From: Hymenopus coronatus
Taxonomy: Eukaryota > Arthropoda > Insecta > Mantodea > Hymenopodidae
Direction of reading: 5' to 3'
DNA: 64,000 bases
Assembly (NCBI GenBank): GCA_030762935.1
Contig: CM060892.1
Location: 88,648,327 to 88,712,326 of the forward strand
The notes below the pieces were generated by a model that was given only the letters and a program-made list of their open reading frames with translations, made no database searches and was not told the origin of the DNA. Positions 46,475 through 58,382 of the stretch are shown piece after piece (position 1 is the first letter of the stretch; every line of letters starts with the position of its first letter). Both the position numbers and the translations under genes were made by a program.

Positions 46475-47312
46475 TAAAAATCTGATGCATTAAATTCAAA
46501 TGACATTCTCTTCATCGCTGTATCAAGTTTTTGTTAAAAAGCATATTCTGTCTACTTTATGTTAATCGAGATAAAAAATTAGCATAAATTCCCTTAATTA
46601 CTTGCTTCCTTGTAAGCATAAGGAAAAGGGTATAGCTAGGCTAAAACAATAGTGAATTCTCTTAAAAGCTGGTTGCCATGTGGTTGAAATCCATTTCTAT
46701 GCACGGCCAAAAGTTTACAGCTTTCCGTTTGAGAGAAGTTTCAAGTATTTTAAATCTGAAACAAATAACAAGAAATATCTCAGAAATGGTCAATTCAACG
46801 AAAAAATATTAAATTATGTGTTTTAACGTGATCTACATTTTTGTGTAGAAGTTTATGTTTATCTCTTACGGTTTACCAGTTACGCAAAATACAGAAATTT
46901 ATTCAGAGTAAAGGAGTTCTTTAGAGGCTATTTTCAGAAAATGCAATATATACATTTTATTTGCTATATAAATGTCTTTAATATACGATATTTTAATCAA
47001 AATTGTTAGAGCCGTTTTTGAGAAATTAAAAATTAACGAAATTTCTTCCATGAAAATTGTATTTTTGGGTGGGGGGACTTTTCTTAAAATCTTCGTGTCG
47101 CATCCCTGGAAGATACTAAACTTAAATACCAAGTTTAGTATTTAACGGACTTTAGTTTTTGAGTTATGCTGACCACAAACACACACACACACAAGGATAT
47201 TTTTTCTAAAAATGCTTTATTTGGATTAAGGGGTCTCAAAACATATATTTCTTGGGTACAATACAATACTTACTCTATACACTATGTACTTAGTACGTGT
47301 AGAAAAATTAAA
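46475..47312 (+). mobile_element. FB repeat, single forward unit
   Basis: From TA-AAAATCTGATGCATT through GCTGGTTGCCATGTGG, CTCTTACGGTTTACCAGTTA, TCTTCGTGTCGCATCCCTGG and (CA)n at 47177-47193 to CACTATGTACTTAGTACGTG, then TAGAAAAATTAA. About 40 bp is missing just before the hairpin (the GGTGAAATCTCGG block). Confidence 0.8.
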
Positions 47313-47664
47313 CAATGAAAGTAATAAATAGCTTATGTTTGAAGAAACAAATGCCCTTTGAACCCGTTTCATTTAATTTAAGTAGAAATATCAATAGTGG
47401 TATTTATTAAGTACATAATATTACTGCAATTGCGTCACACAGTCGCGTCCGTGACCGTACATGCTCTCTAAAAATACTTGAAATATATCTATCCCTATTT
47501 TATTTATATATATATATAAACACACAAATACGAAGGCGATACATCAACAGCATAAAAATCAACAAAAGAAACAACCTCTGAGCTGAAGCAAAAATATAAA
47601 TATTTAATTCTTTCACCTCAGAAAATGCCATTTAAATTACAGGAACCAAAATGATGCCATTAAG
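47313..47664. other. AT-rich spacer
   Basis: A TA run at 47501-47519. No gene recognised. Confidence 0.4.
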
Positions 47665-48046
47665 GTATTAAGAGACTATTACAATTACAATGTGATAATC
47701 TATCTCCATGCTTTGTTCAGTCCTTAAGGTGGAAGAAAAAACGTGTTCAGAAGGTGACGTGACTATTAAGAGTCTATTACAATTACAATGTATAACCTAT
47801 ATCCATAATTTGTTCAGGTCTTCATGGTGGAGAAAAAAACGTGAGTAGAAGGTGAGGTAATTATTAATAAACTATTACAATTTCAATGTTATAATCTCCA
47901 TGCTTTATGCAGGTCTTCATAGTGGAGGAGAAAACGTGAGTAGAAGATGACGTGACTATTAATAGACTATTACAATTACAATGTTATAATCTCCATGCTT
48001 TGTTCAGGTCTTCATGGTGGAGGAAAAACGTGAGCAGAAGTTATGT
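47665..48046 (+). repeat. Minisatellite, four units of ~97 bp
   Basis: ACTATTACAATTACAATG-type starts lie at about 47675, 47773, 47871 and 47966. Each unit also carries CTCCATGCTTTGTTCAGG, TCTTCATGGTGGAG and AAAACGTGAGTAGAAGG. The last two units are the most alike. Confidence 0.85.
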
Positions 48047-48429
48047 GAAGTGTGCTTGATTCAACCTCTTGGCAAGAAGAGGGCGGAATAGAGGCGTAAG
48101 AATTCTCCAAAGCACTTGTACGCTGCACATTACATAGCTCTTAAGCTTTATGATAATCATTATCGTTAAAAATATAAAGAAACAGGATCGGTAAGGGGCG
48201 GGTACACAACGGCGGTACTTCGCGCTCTTTTTAAAACGCTAAAAAACTTGCTTACTCTTCCCCTAAGCTTCCTTTCTTTTCACACTTCTGCAACGATTGA
48301 GGGAGGGGGAGACTGAGTAATTTAAACCCAACAATTTATCCCATCACTAAGCAAAGACTTTGAAACGCCCTTAAAAATCCCTTAGCCCTTTACCATTCAG
48401 TTTGCAAGCCCAACACCTACACTGTGAAG

Positions 48430-48531
48430 ATGGGTCCCAAAGTAGACGCAGCAATCAACCAGAAAGTCAGCGCTGCACTGGCTATGTACCAGCTGCATTA
48501 TATGTCGGGCAAATGTATTTCGTTTGTTTGA
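48430..48531 (+). CDS. Possible short exon
   Basis: An ATG in a favourable context (GAAGATGG) opens a 33-codon frame, MGPKVDAAINQKVSAALAMY then QLHYMSGKCISFV. It is GC-richer than its flanks and lies ~200 bp downstream of a pyrimidine-rich, CpG-containing stretch. No family is recognised, and chance cannot be excluded at this length. Confidence 0.15.
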   Translation: MGPKVDAAINQKVSAALAMYQLHYMSGKCISFV

Positions 48532-49015
48532 CAATGTTACCCATTGACTTTCATTTTGTCCTAAATCATTTGAGATGAAAAGTGCATTCCAAGGAAAACA
48601 AACCAGTTTTCTTTACAATTTCATACTATCTTAATTTTATCTATAGAAAATCAAAGTTTCTGCCTATACCCATGATAGACAAGAATTGTGTATTTAAATA
48701 TTGAGATATACAAATAATCCTGATATTTTTAGTTTCACTTTCGTTGTATTACTACTGAACGTGGGGACTAGAGCCAAAAACTACAGTGCCCTTTTATTGA
48801 AGCATGAAAAAAGTTTCATGGTATCCTAGCCCTATAGACATGCTATTTTGTCAAGAAAGTATCCAATTTATCATAATTTATTAAATGTGTTTCTAATAAT
48901 AAATAATGTTAAATAAGAACAAGGTATTGCAAACTACAAAACTAGATATTGGTGGATACATATGGGTAAAATAGCCTTTTAAATTAGTTGTGCACCTAAA
49001 AAGTGAGTTTATTCC
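48532..49015. other. AT-rich spacer
   Basis: No gene or repeat recognised. Confidence 0.4.
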
Positions 49016-49486
49016 CTAAAAATAATGGCTATGTAATTGAAATGAAAATCGTTTTAATTTTCTCCTCCTGTTTTCATTGTTCATGAACTCTAGTAAAGCT
49101 AGTAACCGCCTCTCAATGGGCGCGATTCCTTCACCGTTTACGCTGATATGCAAGAGGAGAAGAATGAAGGTTGCTCTCTTTCAACGCCACTGACCGCCTT
49201 TGTTTGGATTTACCCCGTGCAGATCTGCAATGTTATAATCAGAGCTAGGAAGTGTGTACCAATTTCCTTCTGCAGAGTACAAGCGGCCAAGTTCCATAAG
49301 TACAATATGTCTTAACTGCGGAAAATCTCTTTCACTTCCTGATAACCAATCCAATTGAACCTTTATGGCACAAATGCCAAAGGCTTGTCTAGAATGCATA
49401 ATCTCTCAATCTTTAGGATGCTTAAGCTCTCTGTGACAATGCCTCTTAAACGCTTCTAGTTTAGCCTGGAAATAGAAATGACGACT
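49016..49486 (-). pseudogene. Gene-like relic of unknown family, 157 codons with two TGA codons
   Basis: One minus-strand phase stays open for 157 codons except for two TGA codons. The first segment (SRHFYFQAKLEAFKRHCHRE to HPKD) contains TTTCTATTTCCAG at 49466-49478, a good splice-acceptor match. The central segment of 74 codons includes KVQLDWLSGSERDFPQLRH, LMELGRLYSAEGNWYTLPSS and DYNIADLHGVNPNKGGQWR. The last includes FILLLLHISVNGEGIAPIER and RLLALLEFMNNENRRRK. Such a run is improbable by chance in AT-rich DNA, and the residue mix is protein-like. I do not recognise the family. A decayed host exon, a transposon ORF, or a coding exon with recoded or mis-sequenced TGA are all possible. Confidence 0.45.
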
Positions 49487-50224
49487 TCATAACTTATTAA
49501 CCGAAACTTTGCTTTATAGGGCATTTCCGAAGTGACACAAACATTAAGAAATGAAGGAGAGTTCAGGAACTTTGGAATCGAGAGTTATAAGTCGTTTTAT
49601 GTATATACAAGTTAAAAATAGAAACGACTCGACGATGCAATTTATCATTTACAGCCAGAATCATGTATGTAGTAATGCCATAGTCATATCTGAAGTCTTA
49701 TGTTATTGTTGGAAAGAATAGAGAGCGCTGTAGAAAAGAATCAGCAAACAAATTATTTTATCTAGCAGAAGAAAATTTCCACAAAAAATTTACATCAATT
49801 AAAGCTATATCTGCTAGAATTCTCCTTATGGAACTCGTTTTGGTTGATGAAATAAAAAATTAAAAATAAAATAATAATTCTTGCCCAAAATTCAAACTAA
49901 AAAAAAAATCAATACTTTTAGTATATTTTTACAATTACAGATTACATTTATTTATTTGAAATAAATAAATGTAATCCTTTCATGAGAGAATGACTAAATA
50001 TTGCAGGATTTTACTGAAAACATAACTGAACATGTTATCACTCACTGGACGTACTTTTTTATACTTTAATGTTATTAGTTTTAACTATGAGGAGTAGAAC
50101 TCTTAATAATTGCAAATACGAGTACTTATTTACTACCAATATAAAGAGATAGTTACTGCCCCTCAAAGTAGTTGCAGAATTTTGTACAATCCGTTGACAT
50201 AGATGAAAATGTTTTAGGTTACCT
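49487..50224. other. AT-rich spacer
   Basis: Contains a small inverted repeat around TTATTTATTTGAAATAAATA (49947-49972). No gene recognised. Confidence 0.4.
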
Positions 50225-50440
50225 CTAACAGCGCCTGTTGTTTGATGGTTCAATGGAGCGGTCTACTGCTTGAAAAATCTCTGAAGCAGATCTGAAGCGA
50301 ATGCCACGAAGTGGTTCCCTTATCTTCAAAGTCACAAGGGCTTAAGAGCGGGATGGTGCAGCACTTCCCAGTCTCATTAACCGAAAGAAATCAGCTCAAA
50401 TTTGGCTGTATGCGACCTAGCATTATCGTGCAAAATGATG
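50225..50440 (-). pseudogene. mariner transposase C-terminal fragment (minus)
   Basis: The minus strand reads IILHDNARSHTAKFELISFG at 50439-50380, the second catalytic-Asp block of mariner-family DD34D transposases. Frame-shifted WEVLHHPA, LSPCDFE (third Asp) and EPLRGIRFRSASEIFQAVDR then SI follow, ending at 50225. The N-terminal two-thirds is absent. Confidence 0.75.
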
Positions 50441-50640
50441 ATTGCCGTTTGCAGAAAATACACTCGAAAGTAGAGGATCGAAAGATCACCAAAACCCCAG
50501 GAATTTTGAAACTATGGTGCTTCTCGAGTACAACTGAGTGGCCTAACACATTACGTTCCTCCACAACAGACCATCAGTGAGCAATAAGATCACTGTTTTT
50601 TTCTGTAACACAAACTGCGACTATCTTTGAGCGAGAAGCA

Positions 50641-50835
50641 GTGAAACTGAACCTAAGCCCTTGTGTCTTGGACTTGATTTCGAAGCTGAAGCAACCAGTT
50701 CGTGGCATTCGCATTCAGAACTGTTCCGAGATTTCTCAGGCAGTAGACTGCTCCATTCGAACCATCAACAAAACAGGCGTTTCTGAAGGTGTCTTACGAC
50801 TTTCATCTACATCGCTGCTTCGGATTTTATCCTGA
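50641..50835 (+). pseudogene. mariner transposase C-terminal fragment (plus)
   Basis: The plus strand reads LNLSPCVLDLISKLKQPVRG, IRIQNCSEISQAVDCSIRTI and NKTGVSEGVLRLSS, aligning to the minus fragment from the LSPC motif on. The third catalytic Asp is replaced by Val. It ends exactly where an FB unit starts (50837). Together with 50225-50440 it forms a back-to-back inverted pair of the same transposase region. Confidence 0.75.
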
Positions 50836-50836
50836 A

Positions 50837-52040
50837 TACATGTTTTGAGTACCCCTGTGTTCAAAAAAAGCTTTATTATAAAATTTCCGTGTGTGTGTAT
50901 AGGCAACATAGTTCAAAAATGAAAAGTTCGTTAAATACCAAACTTCGTATTTAACTTTATTATCTTCCACAGCACTAGATATTGAAGAGAATCCTCTTCA
51001 CCCTCTAATCTCTTTAAATGACAGAAAATTTTGATTTCTTCAAAAATTATTCTAACGAGGCTTATTAAAATATCATATGTTTAAAATCTTTTCATGAAAA
51101 ACTAAATTTATACTTTGAGCTTTCTGTGAATAATCCCAAAAGACCTTTTCATTCTGGATAACATTTAGTAAACGTAAGAGTTAGACAAAAACTTACTATA
51201 AATCTCGTTAAAACACATAATTTATGTTATATTCTTAGTTTTTTAGAGTTAACTGTTTCCAAGATATTCCTTATTACGGATTTCAATTTTAAAGTACTGA
51301 AACTTTTCTCAAGCGAGAAGTCCACTTTTATTTGACCTCTTTTGATTTTTACTCCTGGGAATTTCAATACTTCCAGGAATACTAAAGCGATAGTCAAATC
51401 TTTTAAAAGCTCTCACTATGCGATGGATATTGAAATTCGGTTCTTTTCAAAGTCAGGAGAAAACAAAGAGAGATAAAATAGGTTAGAACTTCCTGTGTAC
51501 GAAGAGTTTCAGTATATTAAAATTAAAACGAGAAACAAGGAATATCTAAAAATATTTGGCTCTAAAATATGACACACATTGTGCAGTGAGATCTGCATTT
51601 TCGGTGCAGTAAAGTTTTTGTCTATCTTATGTGGTTCGCCAGTTATGGAAAAGTCTACCAGAATGAACAGGTCTTTAGACGTTATTCCCAGAAAATTCAA
51701 GACATACGTTTTATTTGTCATGTGAAAATCTTTAGTATACAAAATTTTAGTAGTTTTTGAGAAAATCCAAATTTTTCTTTATAAAGGGTAGTTTTGGGGG
51801 AAATTTTCCTGAATTTTCCTTTGCAGTTGCTGAGGGTAAATATCAAGCTTAGTACTAAACCGACGTATGATTTTTTTAGTCATGCTATGCACAGACACAC
51901 ACACGTACCTATTTCTACATTTTTTTTTTTGACTCAGGGGGTCTTGAAACATATTTCCAATGACATTACGATATAGAATTTTGGAGTGGAGTGCACCACT
52001 TTCTGTACCTACTATGTACATAGTAGTGCAGAGAACGTTA
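50837..52040. mobile_element. FB repeat, inverted pair (reverse then forward arm)
   Basis: The reverse arm (50837-51375) runs from TTTTGAGTACCCCTG and a short GT tract to GAGCGAGAAGTCC-like sequence. The forward arm (51376-52040) begins mid-unit at CTAAAGCGATAGTCAAATC and ends in the perfect palindrome CTACTATGTACATAGTAG plus GCAGAGAACG. Topology matches 893-2130. Confidence 0.75.
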
Positions 52041-53849
52041 TAAAAATATGATTCTTAATGTTCCTTCCTATTTTTAAAGTTACCCATAAGTCATACTAGG
52101 CTTAGCCAACATCGTGAGTGTAATAACACCCAAAAGTTTTTAGTTGATTGGCAGATCTTGCATTAAACATTACTTACTCCATCTGTTACTATATATGGGG
52201 ATAATCTGTGACTTGTTGAACATTTATATTGGGTGCAAATTCATGACAAAGTATGAATCGGTCTAGAAGTTACTTTACTCTCATTACAAATATGCTACTT
52301 ACATTCATATGAACTTTCCTAACCCCGGCCGTTTATTTTATCTCTTTTAGCACAAACTATTATTGTATCAAGTTTTCTAACCATTTAAGACCTCATGTTA
52401 ATGTACATACAAATTTGTAGAAATGATTTCATTACCCATTTATCTGTGGGTTATGACTTAACCTCCTGTACCGAATTATAACTAATTCATCGAGTAATTT
52501 GTTTCACGGAATATTCATGAGCTACATTTTGTTAATTATGTAAATTATCAAAAATGTTACCTGTTAATCAAAGCCATTAGATGCCTTTTGAGCAAATGTA
52601 AAATAAAAAACTGCATTTAAAGAATAGCTTGGAGTGGCAAATTTCCCTGTCCTACTCTGTAAAAATATTCTACTTAATTACGAAGTTCCGTATTATCAAA
52701 CACAGAACAGGGAGCAAAAACTTTAATTTACAATACATTTTTTGATCAAGAGGACCTTAAAGCATGTACCTTTAAATGTAATTTTTACGATACTACTTCC
52801 ACTTGTTACTAGTAGGTTATATCGTGCTGAAACGTTGGGTTGCTTTAAGGCCGTTATTTCGTATTTATTGTAATTTATAAATGGTTTAGAGCCAACTGTG
52901 ATCACATCGCCCATGCAGGAATCGAAAGGATTAGTACAGTCAGAAATCTAAATCACAACCATAACGGTACAAGGTTAACGAAGCATCCTTTTGATATATA
53001 CAGTGCTTTGATATTATTCATTATACCAACTCACGTTAGTTATTTTCCATTGTAGGTTTGTGGTTTATTTTCTTCTAAATACGTCAATAGATTTTACTTT
53101 TTTCTGCCCTTTGCTTTTGCCGTTTATAAAGAACACTTTAATTTAATTTTAAAGACATTTTCATTTAAAAAGTTTATTTTAAGAAAAACTTGTATCTTAA
53201 AATAAAATTTGTTGGAAGTGTATAATATATAAATGTTAAAAAAATGATTTTTTAAAATACCTTACAAATATAAAATCAAATAATTTTGTTAAATACTAGA
53301 AAAGAGCTAAGAAACAGATTTAAAATTAGAGATAAGGCCTTAAATAAAGACTAATTCATTTTTGCAGCTTCCGAGAATGAGCCTCAAGAGCAGCAAACTA
53401 ACTTCAAGATATATTCTGAAAATATAATTTAGGAATATCCACATAAAGGCTCTAAAGTTATAGCTTATGCGAGTAAATATTCAGTTAGATCAAAGAGTGT
53501 TCTGAATAAAAAATAATATAAGGCAAAATCTTAAATATCCAAAAGATAGTTACCTATTATTAGTTCTAAGTTAGCTGCTTTAGTATACAGGGTGCTAGAT
53601 TTCCTTTGATCAAGAGGAGTATTGTCATTAAAAGCTGAATCTATTGAAACATTTATATAATTATCCGGAAAATTCTAAAAGAAACAACAAGAAAATATAC
53701 AATTAAGTGGCTGAAATTTATAAGGTACTGTCAATCCCTCTATTGCAATATGGAAGTGAAATCTCAACAGAACTCTTACAAACAGAATAGAAACATCTGA
53801 AGTGGAATTTCTCAGACATGTATAAGAATATATGCATTCCTGTTGTACA
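52041..53849. other. Unrecognised AT-rich interval
   Basis: Very AT-rich, many stops on both strands, no repeat family or gene motif noticed. Confidence 0.45.
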
Positions 53850-54510
53850 AATACATGATTGAAGATTTTAGGGAAAATTCCTGCATCCCCAACTACCCTC
53901 TACATGGATTTTTTTTCGAAAATTTTGATTTTATCAAAAATGACACTAACGAATTTGAGTAAAATACTATATATTTAAGGTATTTTCATAACAAACGAAA
54001 TGTGTATCTTGAATTTTCTGGGCAGGGCTTCTGAAGACCATTTTATTCTGGATGACGACTTATAGTGTATAGCTGGTAAATCATAGGAGTGAGATAAAAC
54101 TTACTGTACAAAACATTAAAACACACAATTTATATGATGTACATTTTTGTAGGGTTTCCGAGAAATTCTTTACTATTGGTATCCGTTTTGAATTACTTAA
54201 TTTTTTCTCAAACGGGGAGTAATCTTTCATTTCATCTCTCTTTCGTTTTATACCTGATCAAGAGAATAGAATTTCAATGGTTTCATACCCCAGCTTTTAA
54301 AAGATTTACCCCTATCCTACCCAAGTAGGATATTCCCTATACTTACCTTTTACTTACAAGGAAACAAGTAATTAGACAATTTCTACTAATGTTTATTCTG
54401 ATTAGCATGACGATGATAAAAGTGTAATCTTTTGAAAAAATAGTGTGCTCATGGAACAGTTAGAGACAAGGAATACGAAAGTCATGTGAATGGAAGACAT
54501 CAGATACTTG
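53850..54510 (-). mobile_element. FB repeat, reverse unit lacking its hairpin end
   Basis: It starts inside the unit (AACTACCCTCTACATGG) and runs through CTTGAATTTTCTGGG, TTCTGAAGACCATTTTATTC, TCAAACGGGGAG and TTACTTACAAGGAAACAAG to GAAAGTCATGTGAATGG, then AAGACATCAGAT. The GT tract and hairpin are missing. Confidence 0.75.
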
Positions 54511-54949
54511 TGCTCGCCCTTAAGAGGCTTGTGATTAGCCATGTTTAGAGTAAAACATTCTCTTGCAAGTTTACTTTTTCTGCACATAAAGTGTTCAATA
54601 GTATACCAATAAGTAGATTTAGGTATGATAACATGAATAGGATTGCAGTTTGAAGAACTCCAAAGGGCGTTAAACCTCTTAAAAAAGAAAAAAATCAACA
54701 TTTATTAAAAATAAAAATCGTAAACTAAACATATATTGGGATTGTAATAAACCAAACGAATTAAAATAAGCATTCCCATGTGTTTAAATAATGACAGAAG
54801 AAAAGGAAGCCAGCAAGAACGACACCCTGTATTAGTAACATTATTTTGCTTTTGGTCAGAATTGTTTATCACACAATATGCTGAATAAATGATAATATTT
54901 CTAGAGTTTAACATTACTTTCAGCTGTATTTTTTTGTGAATAATTTCTC
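54511..54949. other. Spacer
   Basis: Nothing recognised. Confidence 0.4.
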
Positions 54950-55285
54950 TTGTGGCGGGTCTTGGCCGAGTGTTAGATCGCTCCCACTTAGGATGCCCGG
55001 GTTCGATCCCAAATGTCCGCATGTGTGGGATTTGTGATGGCCGGTTTTCTCCCGTTTCCCCCACCACTCATTCCACCAATTGCTCCATCATCTTTCCTAT
55101 TATTCATTTCCTTGCATTTCGTATCATCCAGTTCCTCACGCTCATGCCTGGCAACTCGTTCCAGGTTTTCCATTCTTTGGTTAGGCGACACCTCCACGAC
55201 AGAAGTCTGACCCCTAGACTTCCACTTGTAAGTCCTAGAGGGGTGTTAGTCCTACATAAGAGGAAGGTAAGCCAACTATAAGAAA
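54950..55285 (+). mobile_element. tRNA-derived SINE, family S1 (best copy)
   Basis: The head GGGTCTTGGCCGAGTGTTAG has box B GGGTTCGATCCC. Then come CATGTGTGGGATTTGTGATGG, GGTTTTCTCCCG, CATTCCACCAATTGCTCC, ATCATCTTTCCTATTATTC, CATCCAGTTCCTCACGCTCA and TGCCTGGCAACTC. This copy has the cleanest internal Pol III promoter boxes of the family. Confidence 0.8.
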
Positions 55286-55442
55286 AATTCCTCCTTTGCT
55301 ACATTATACTAAACTAATTTCAAATCTTCAGTGCTTTAATCCTGATATATTGGCAAATGTAACACAGCTCATGTGAATAATGCATGATCCAATTATAATT
55401 TATAATCTTAAGAATACAAATAATAGAGATTTCGCTACCTCA

Positions 55443-56171
55443 GAAAATCTGTAGTGCTATGTTCACATAGCCTTGTCTCTTGTGCTACAAAAAAGTATTC
55501 TTGCAAACTTATTCTTCTATTCCACGTTTCACAAGACATACATTAGCATAAATATTGTTTCCTTGTAAAAGAGGAATAATTAAAACAATAATCAAGTATT
55601 TTAAAAGCCGGTCGCTCTGTGATAGTTTTGAAATGCTTACTCTTTGCCCGACCAGAAGAAAAAGTTTTCATTTGGATAAAAACCTTTGAAATCAACAAGA
55701 AATGCCTCAGAAAAAGTTAACTGCAATAAAATTGGTAGTTTTATCGAGATCTAATTTATTGTATAGCAAGTTTTTATCTTTCCCTTACAGTTATCGGTTA
55801 CGTATGCAAAATTAGTTCAGAATTAAGAGGACTTCAGAAGTTATTTCTCACAGAATTCAAGATACACGATTTGTTTTCAATGAATATAATTTAAATACTT
55901 GATGGTTTAATAAAACTTTTAGACTCATTTTTGAAAAAATAAAACTAATCAAAAAATGTTCAAGCTAAAGGTAGTTGGGAGTGGGAGTATTTTCCTGAAA
56001 AATTGCATGCAGCATCTTTGAAGACTACTGATCTTAAATATAAAGTTTGGTATTTAAGGGACTTTTCGTTTTTGGGTTATGCTCTTCACAGACACATACT
56101 TAAGTTCATTCTTCAACCTTAGTTACAGCTAGAGGTTGTTTACCAATTCAGTTTAGTAAAGCTTTTCCTAG

Positions 56172-56224
<53 letters not shown>

Positions 56225-56440
56225 ATACGAGAGGATAATTTTAGGTATGTTGAATTTTATTAATTTTACTATTTTTACGCACGCAGAGATACAAGAAAAA
56301 AAGCGACAGAGATACTCCCACGGACCTCTTTTTAAAACTACTTTTTGTGGAATACAATATTGTGGATCAACATTTTGGTGGAATATAAAACCTTCTCAGC
56401 CTACTTTTACACTATACATACGTGGGCAAGAAAGTAAAAC
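55443..56440 (+). mobile_element. FB repeat, forward arm with a 170-bp insertion
   Basis: From GAAAATCTGTAGTGC to about 56100 it follows the unit up to CACAGACACATAC. An insertion at 56100-56275, carrying ATT repeats (56174-56222), interrupts it. It resumes at ACGCACGCAGAGATAC and CCCACGGACC and ends CTATACATACGTGGGCAAG. Confidence 0.7.
56174..56222. repeat. ATT microsatellite
   Basis: Pure ATT run of 16 units. Confidence 0.95.
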
Positions 56441-56489
56441 TACGAGTACTTCATTTCTTTCATAGTATAACTGCAATTGTGAATATTAC

Positions 56490-57312
56490 TTTATCTAAGC
56501 GTATTATGTGCATAGTGTATACTGAAGGTATTGCATGCTAACCAAAAATGTGATACCGAGATTTCACCGGAAATAAACGGAAAAAGGTCCTTGTGTGTGT
56601 TCGTGTGACTGTGAACACGATAACTGATAAACGAAAAGTCGTTAAAATACCTAAATTTGTATTTAAGTTTAGTATCTTCCAGGGATGTGACGCGAATAAT
56701 TTGAGAAAAATCCTCTCACCAAAACTGCCGTTTACATGGAAAAAAAAGCAAAATTTTATTTTCTCAAAATTAGCTCTAATGATTTTGATTAAAATACCGT
56801 ATACTAAAGATATTTATAAGTCAAATAATATGTATATGTTGAATTTTTTGGGTATAGCCTCTAAAGACCTCTATTCTGTATGAATTTTGCGTAACTGGTA
56901 AACCGTAAGAGACAGACAGAAACTTACTACACAAAAATTTAGATTTTTTTAAAACTTACAATTTATGTCCTATACGTTTTTTTCGTGGAATTTACTATTT
57001 ATGAGATATTCCTAGTTATTTGTTTTAGATTTAAAATACTTGGGAGTTTCTTCACACGGAAAGATGTAAATTCCTGATCCTGTATAGAAACGGATTTCAT
57101 CCACATGGTTTTTAAAAGATTTGACATTTGTTTTAGTCTACTTTATTCCTTTATTTTCTTTTTACTTACAAAGAAGCAAGTGAATAAGAAAATGATTGCT
57201 AATTTTAACTCGTTTATCATAAAGTAGATAGAAGAATGTGCTTTTTAACAATAATTTGTTACACCGATGTAGAGAAAGTCATGTAAATGGAACACATCAG
57301 ATATTTTTAAAT
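56490..57312 (-). mobile_element. FB repeat, reverse arm of a pair
   Basis: It starts GTATTATGTGCATAGTGTAT, has GATACCGAGATTTCACCGG, a short GT tract, TTAGTATCTTCCAGGGATG, ATAGCCTCTAAAGACC and GGTAAACCGTAAGAGAC. It ends GTAGAGAAAGTCATG, then GGAACACATCAGATATTTT-TA. With 55443-56440 it forms a ~1.87-kb forward-reverse element bounded by mirror-image outer ends. Confidence 0.8.
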
Positions 57313-58382
57313 TTAAAATAAGATTGTTTTCTTATAAACCACTGTAGCAAGCAGTTCTAGTTCTGTTATTACTTTCTATATATTTTTTGTGAGTCCTATG
57401 ACTAAGAAGTGGAGGATATGTGGACCAAGCCATTCCCCCAGTGGACTTCCGTCACACACTGGTGTCATCAGCTGAGCTTGTGTTACATCCCCCCTAAGCA
57501 CCGTACCTAATATCCTTATCTCACGCCTTGCGTCCTCCAAGGCAAACGAGGGCGGGAATTAACAACATCTTCCTTTATTTTTCCTTATGTCGTTCCCTCT
57601 TTTTCTTTTGTTTAGGGAATTATTATTTCCAGTGTTAACTTTATCGCCGCTCATCTGTTTTCATTTGTTTTTCTTCCCTCGCTCCTGCCTCCTGTTTTCT
57701 TTCCGAGTGTAAAATCGCCTTCTGCATGCTTTCTTGTTTCCAGCACACGTCCAATTGAGAGTTGAAAAGGTATGTCATTAGAAGAAATGTTCACCATGCA
57801 ATAAAATTCTATGTAGGAGGAAAAAAGGGAGAATACAATGATTGGTAAGGGGGTGTTCATTACGAAACAGAACCTCAACGCAAAACTCTTTGCATAGGAC
57901 GTGAGATTCCAGGAGCAGTCAATTGTAATTTAACCACGTCAAACTGTTATTTACAAACTGCAGAGTTCGGAATTTTCTGTTTTTTTTTTACTTGTCATTA
58001 AAGGAAAGGAAATATTGCTTCTAATCAATAATCCGATTTGTTACAGTCAAAATATAATCCTAAATAAAAGTATCTAATCCTCTTATGTAAGGTATTTATA
58101 TTCACATAATCGAAGATAAAAATAAGGAAATTCAACACAAACTTAATATAATACATAGTCAGAAACTAAAGGATTTATAAGTTCTTTATAATTTTCTCTA
58201 TTTTGCAGCAAGATATTTACTTCCATTTATTTCATGCAAATTGAGATTAGCATTGGCAAGGTAGACGGTAGCATCGTATAGTTTAACTTTAGACTAGCTT
58301 GTATCTATAGTTACAGGTCAATAGCTTGTTTAGTTTTCGAATGACAGCATTTTAAAAAGACAACTTCAGGGTTTTTACTCAA
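57313..58382. other. Spacer upstream of mariner
   Basis: A balanced-composition segment at 57400-57880 has a 75-codon minus frame that is not recognised. The rest is AT-rich. The 5' terminal repeat of the downstream mariner should lie near 58200-58300, but I cannot identify it. Confidence 0.4.

Noticed and set aside
47665..48046. CRISPR-like array (regular repeat spacing)
   Set aside because: Repeats are contiguous ~97-bp units with no unique spacers, in eukaryotic transposon-rich DNA.
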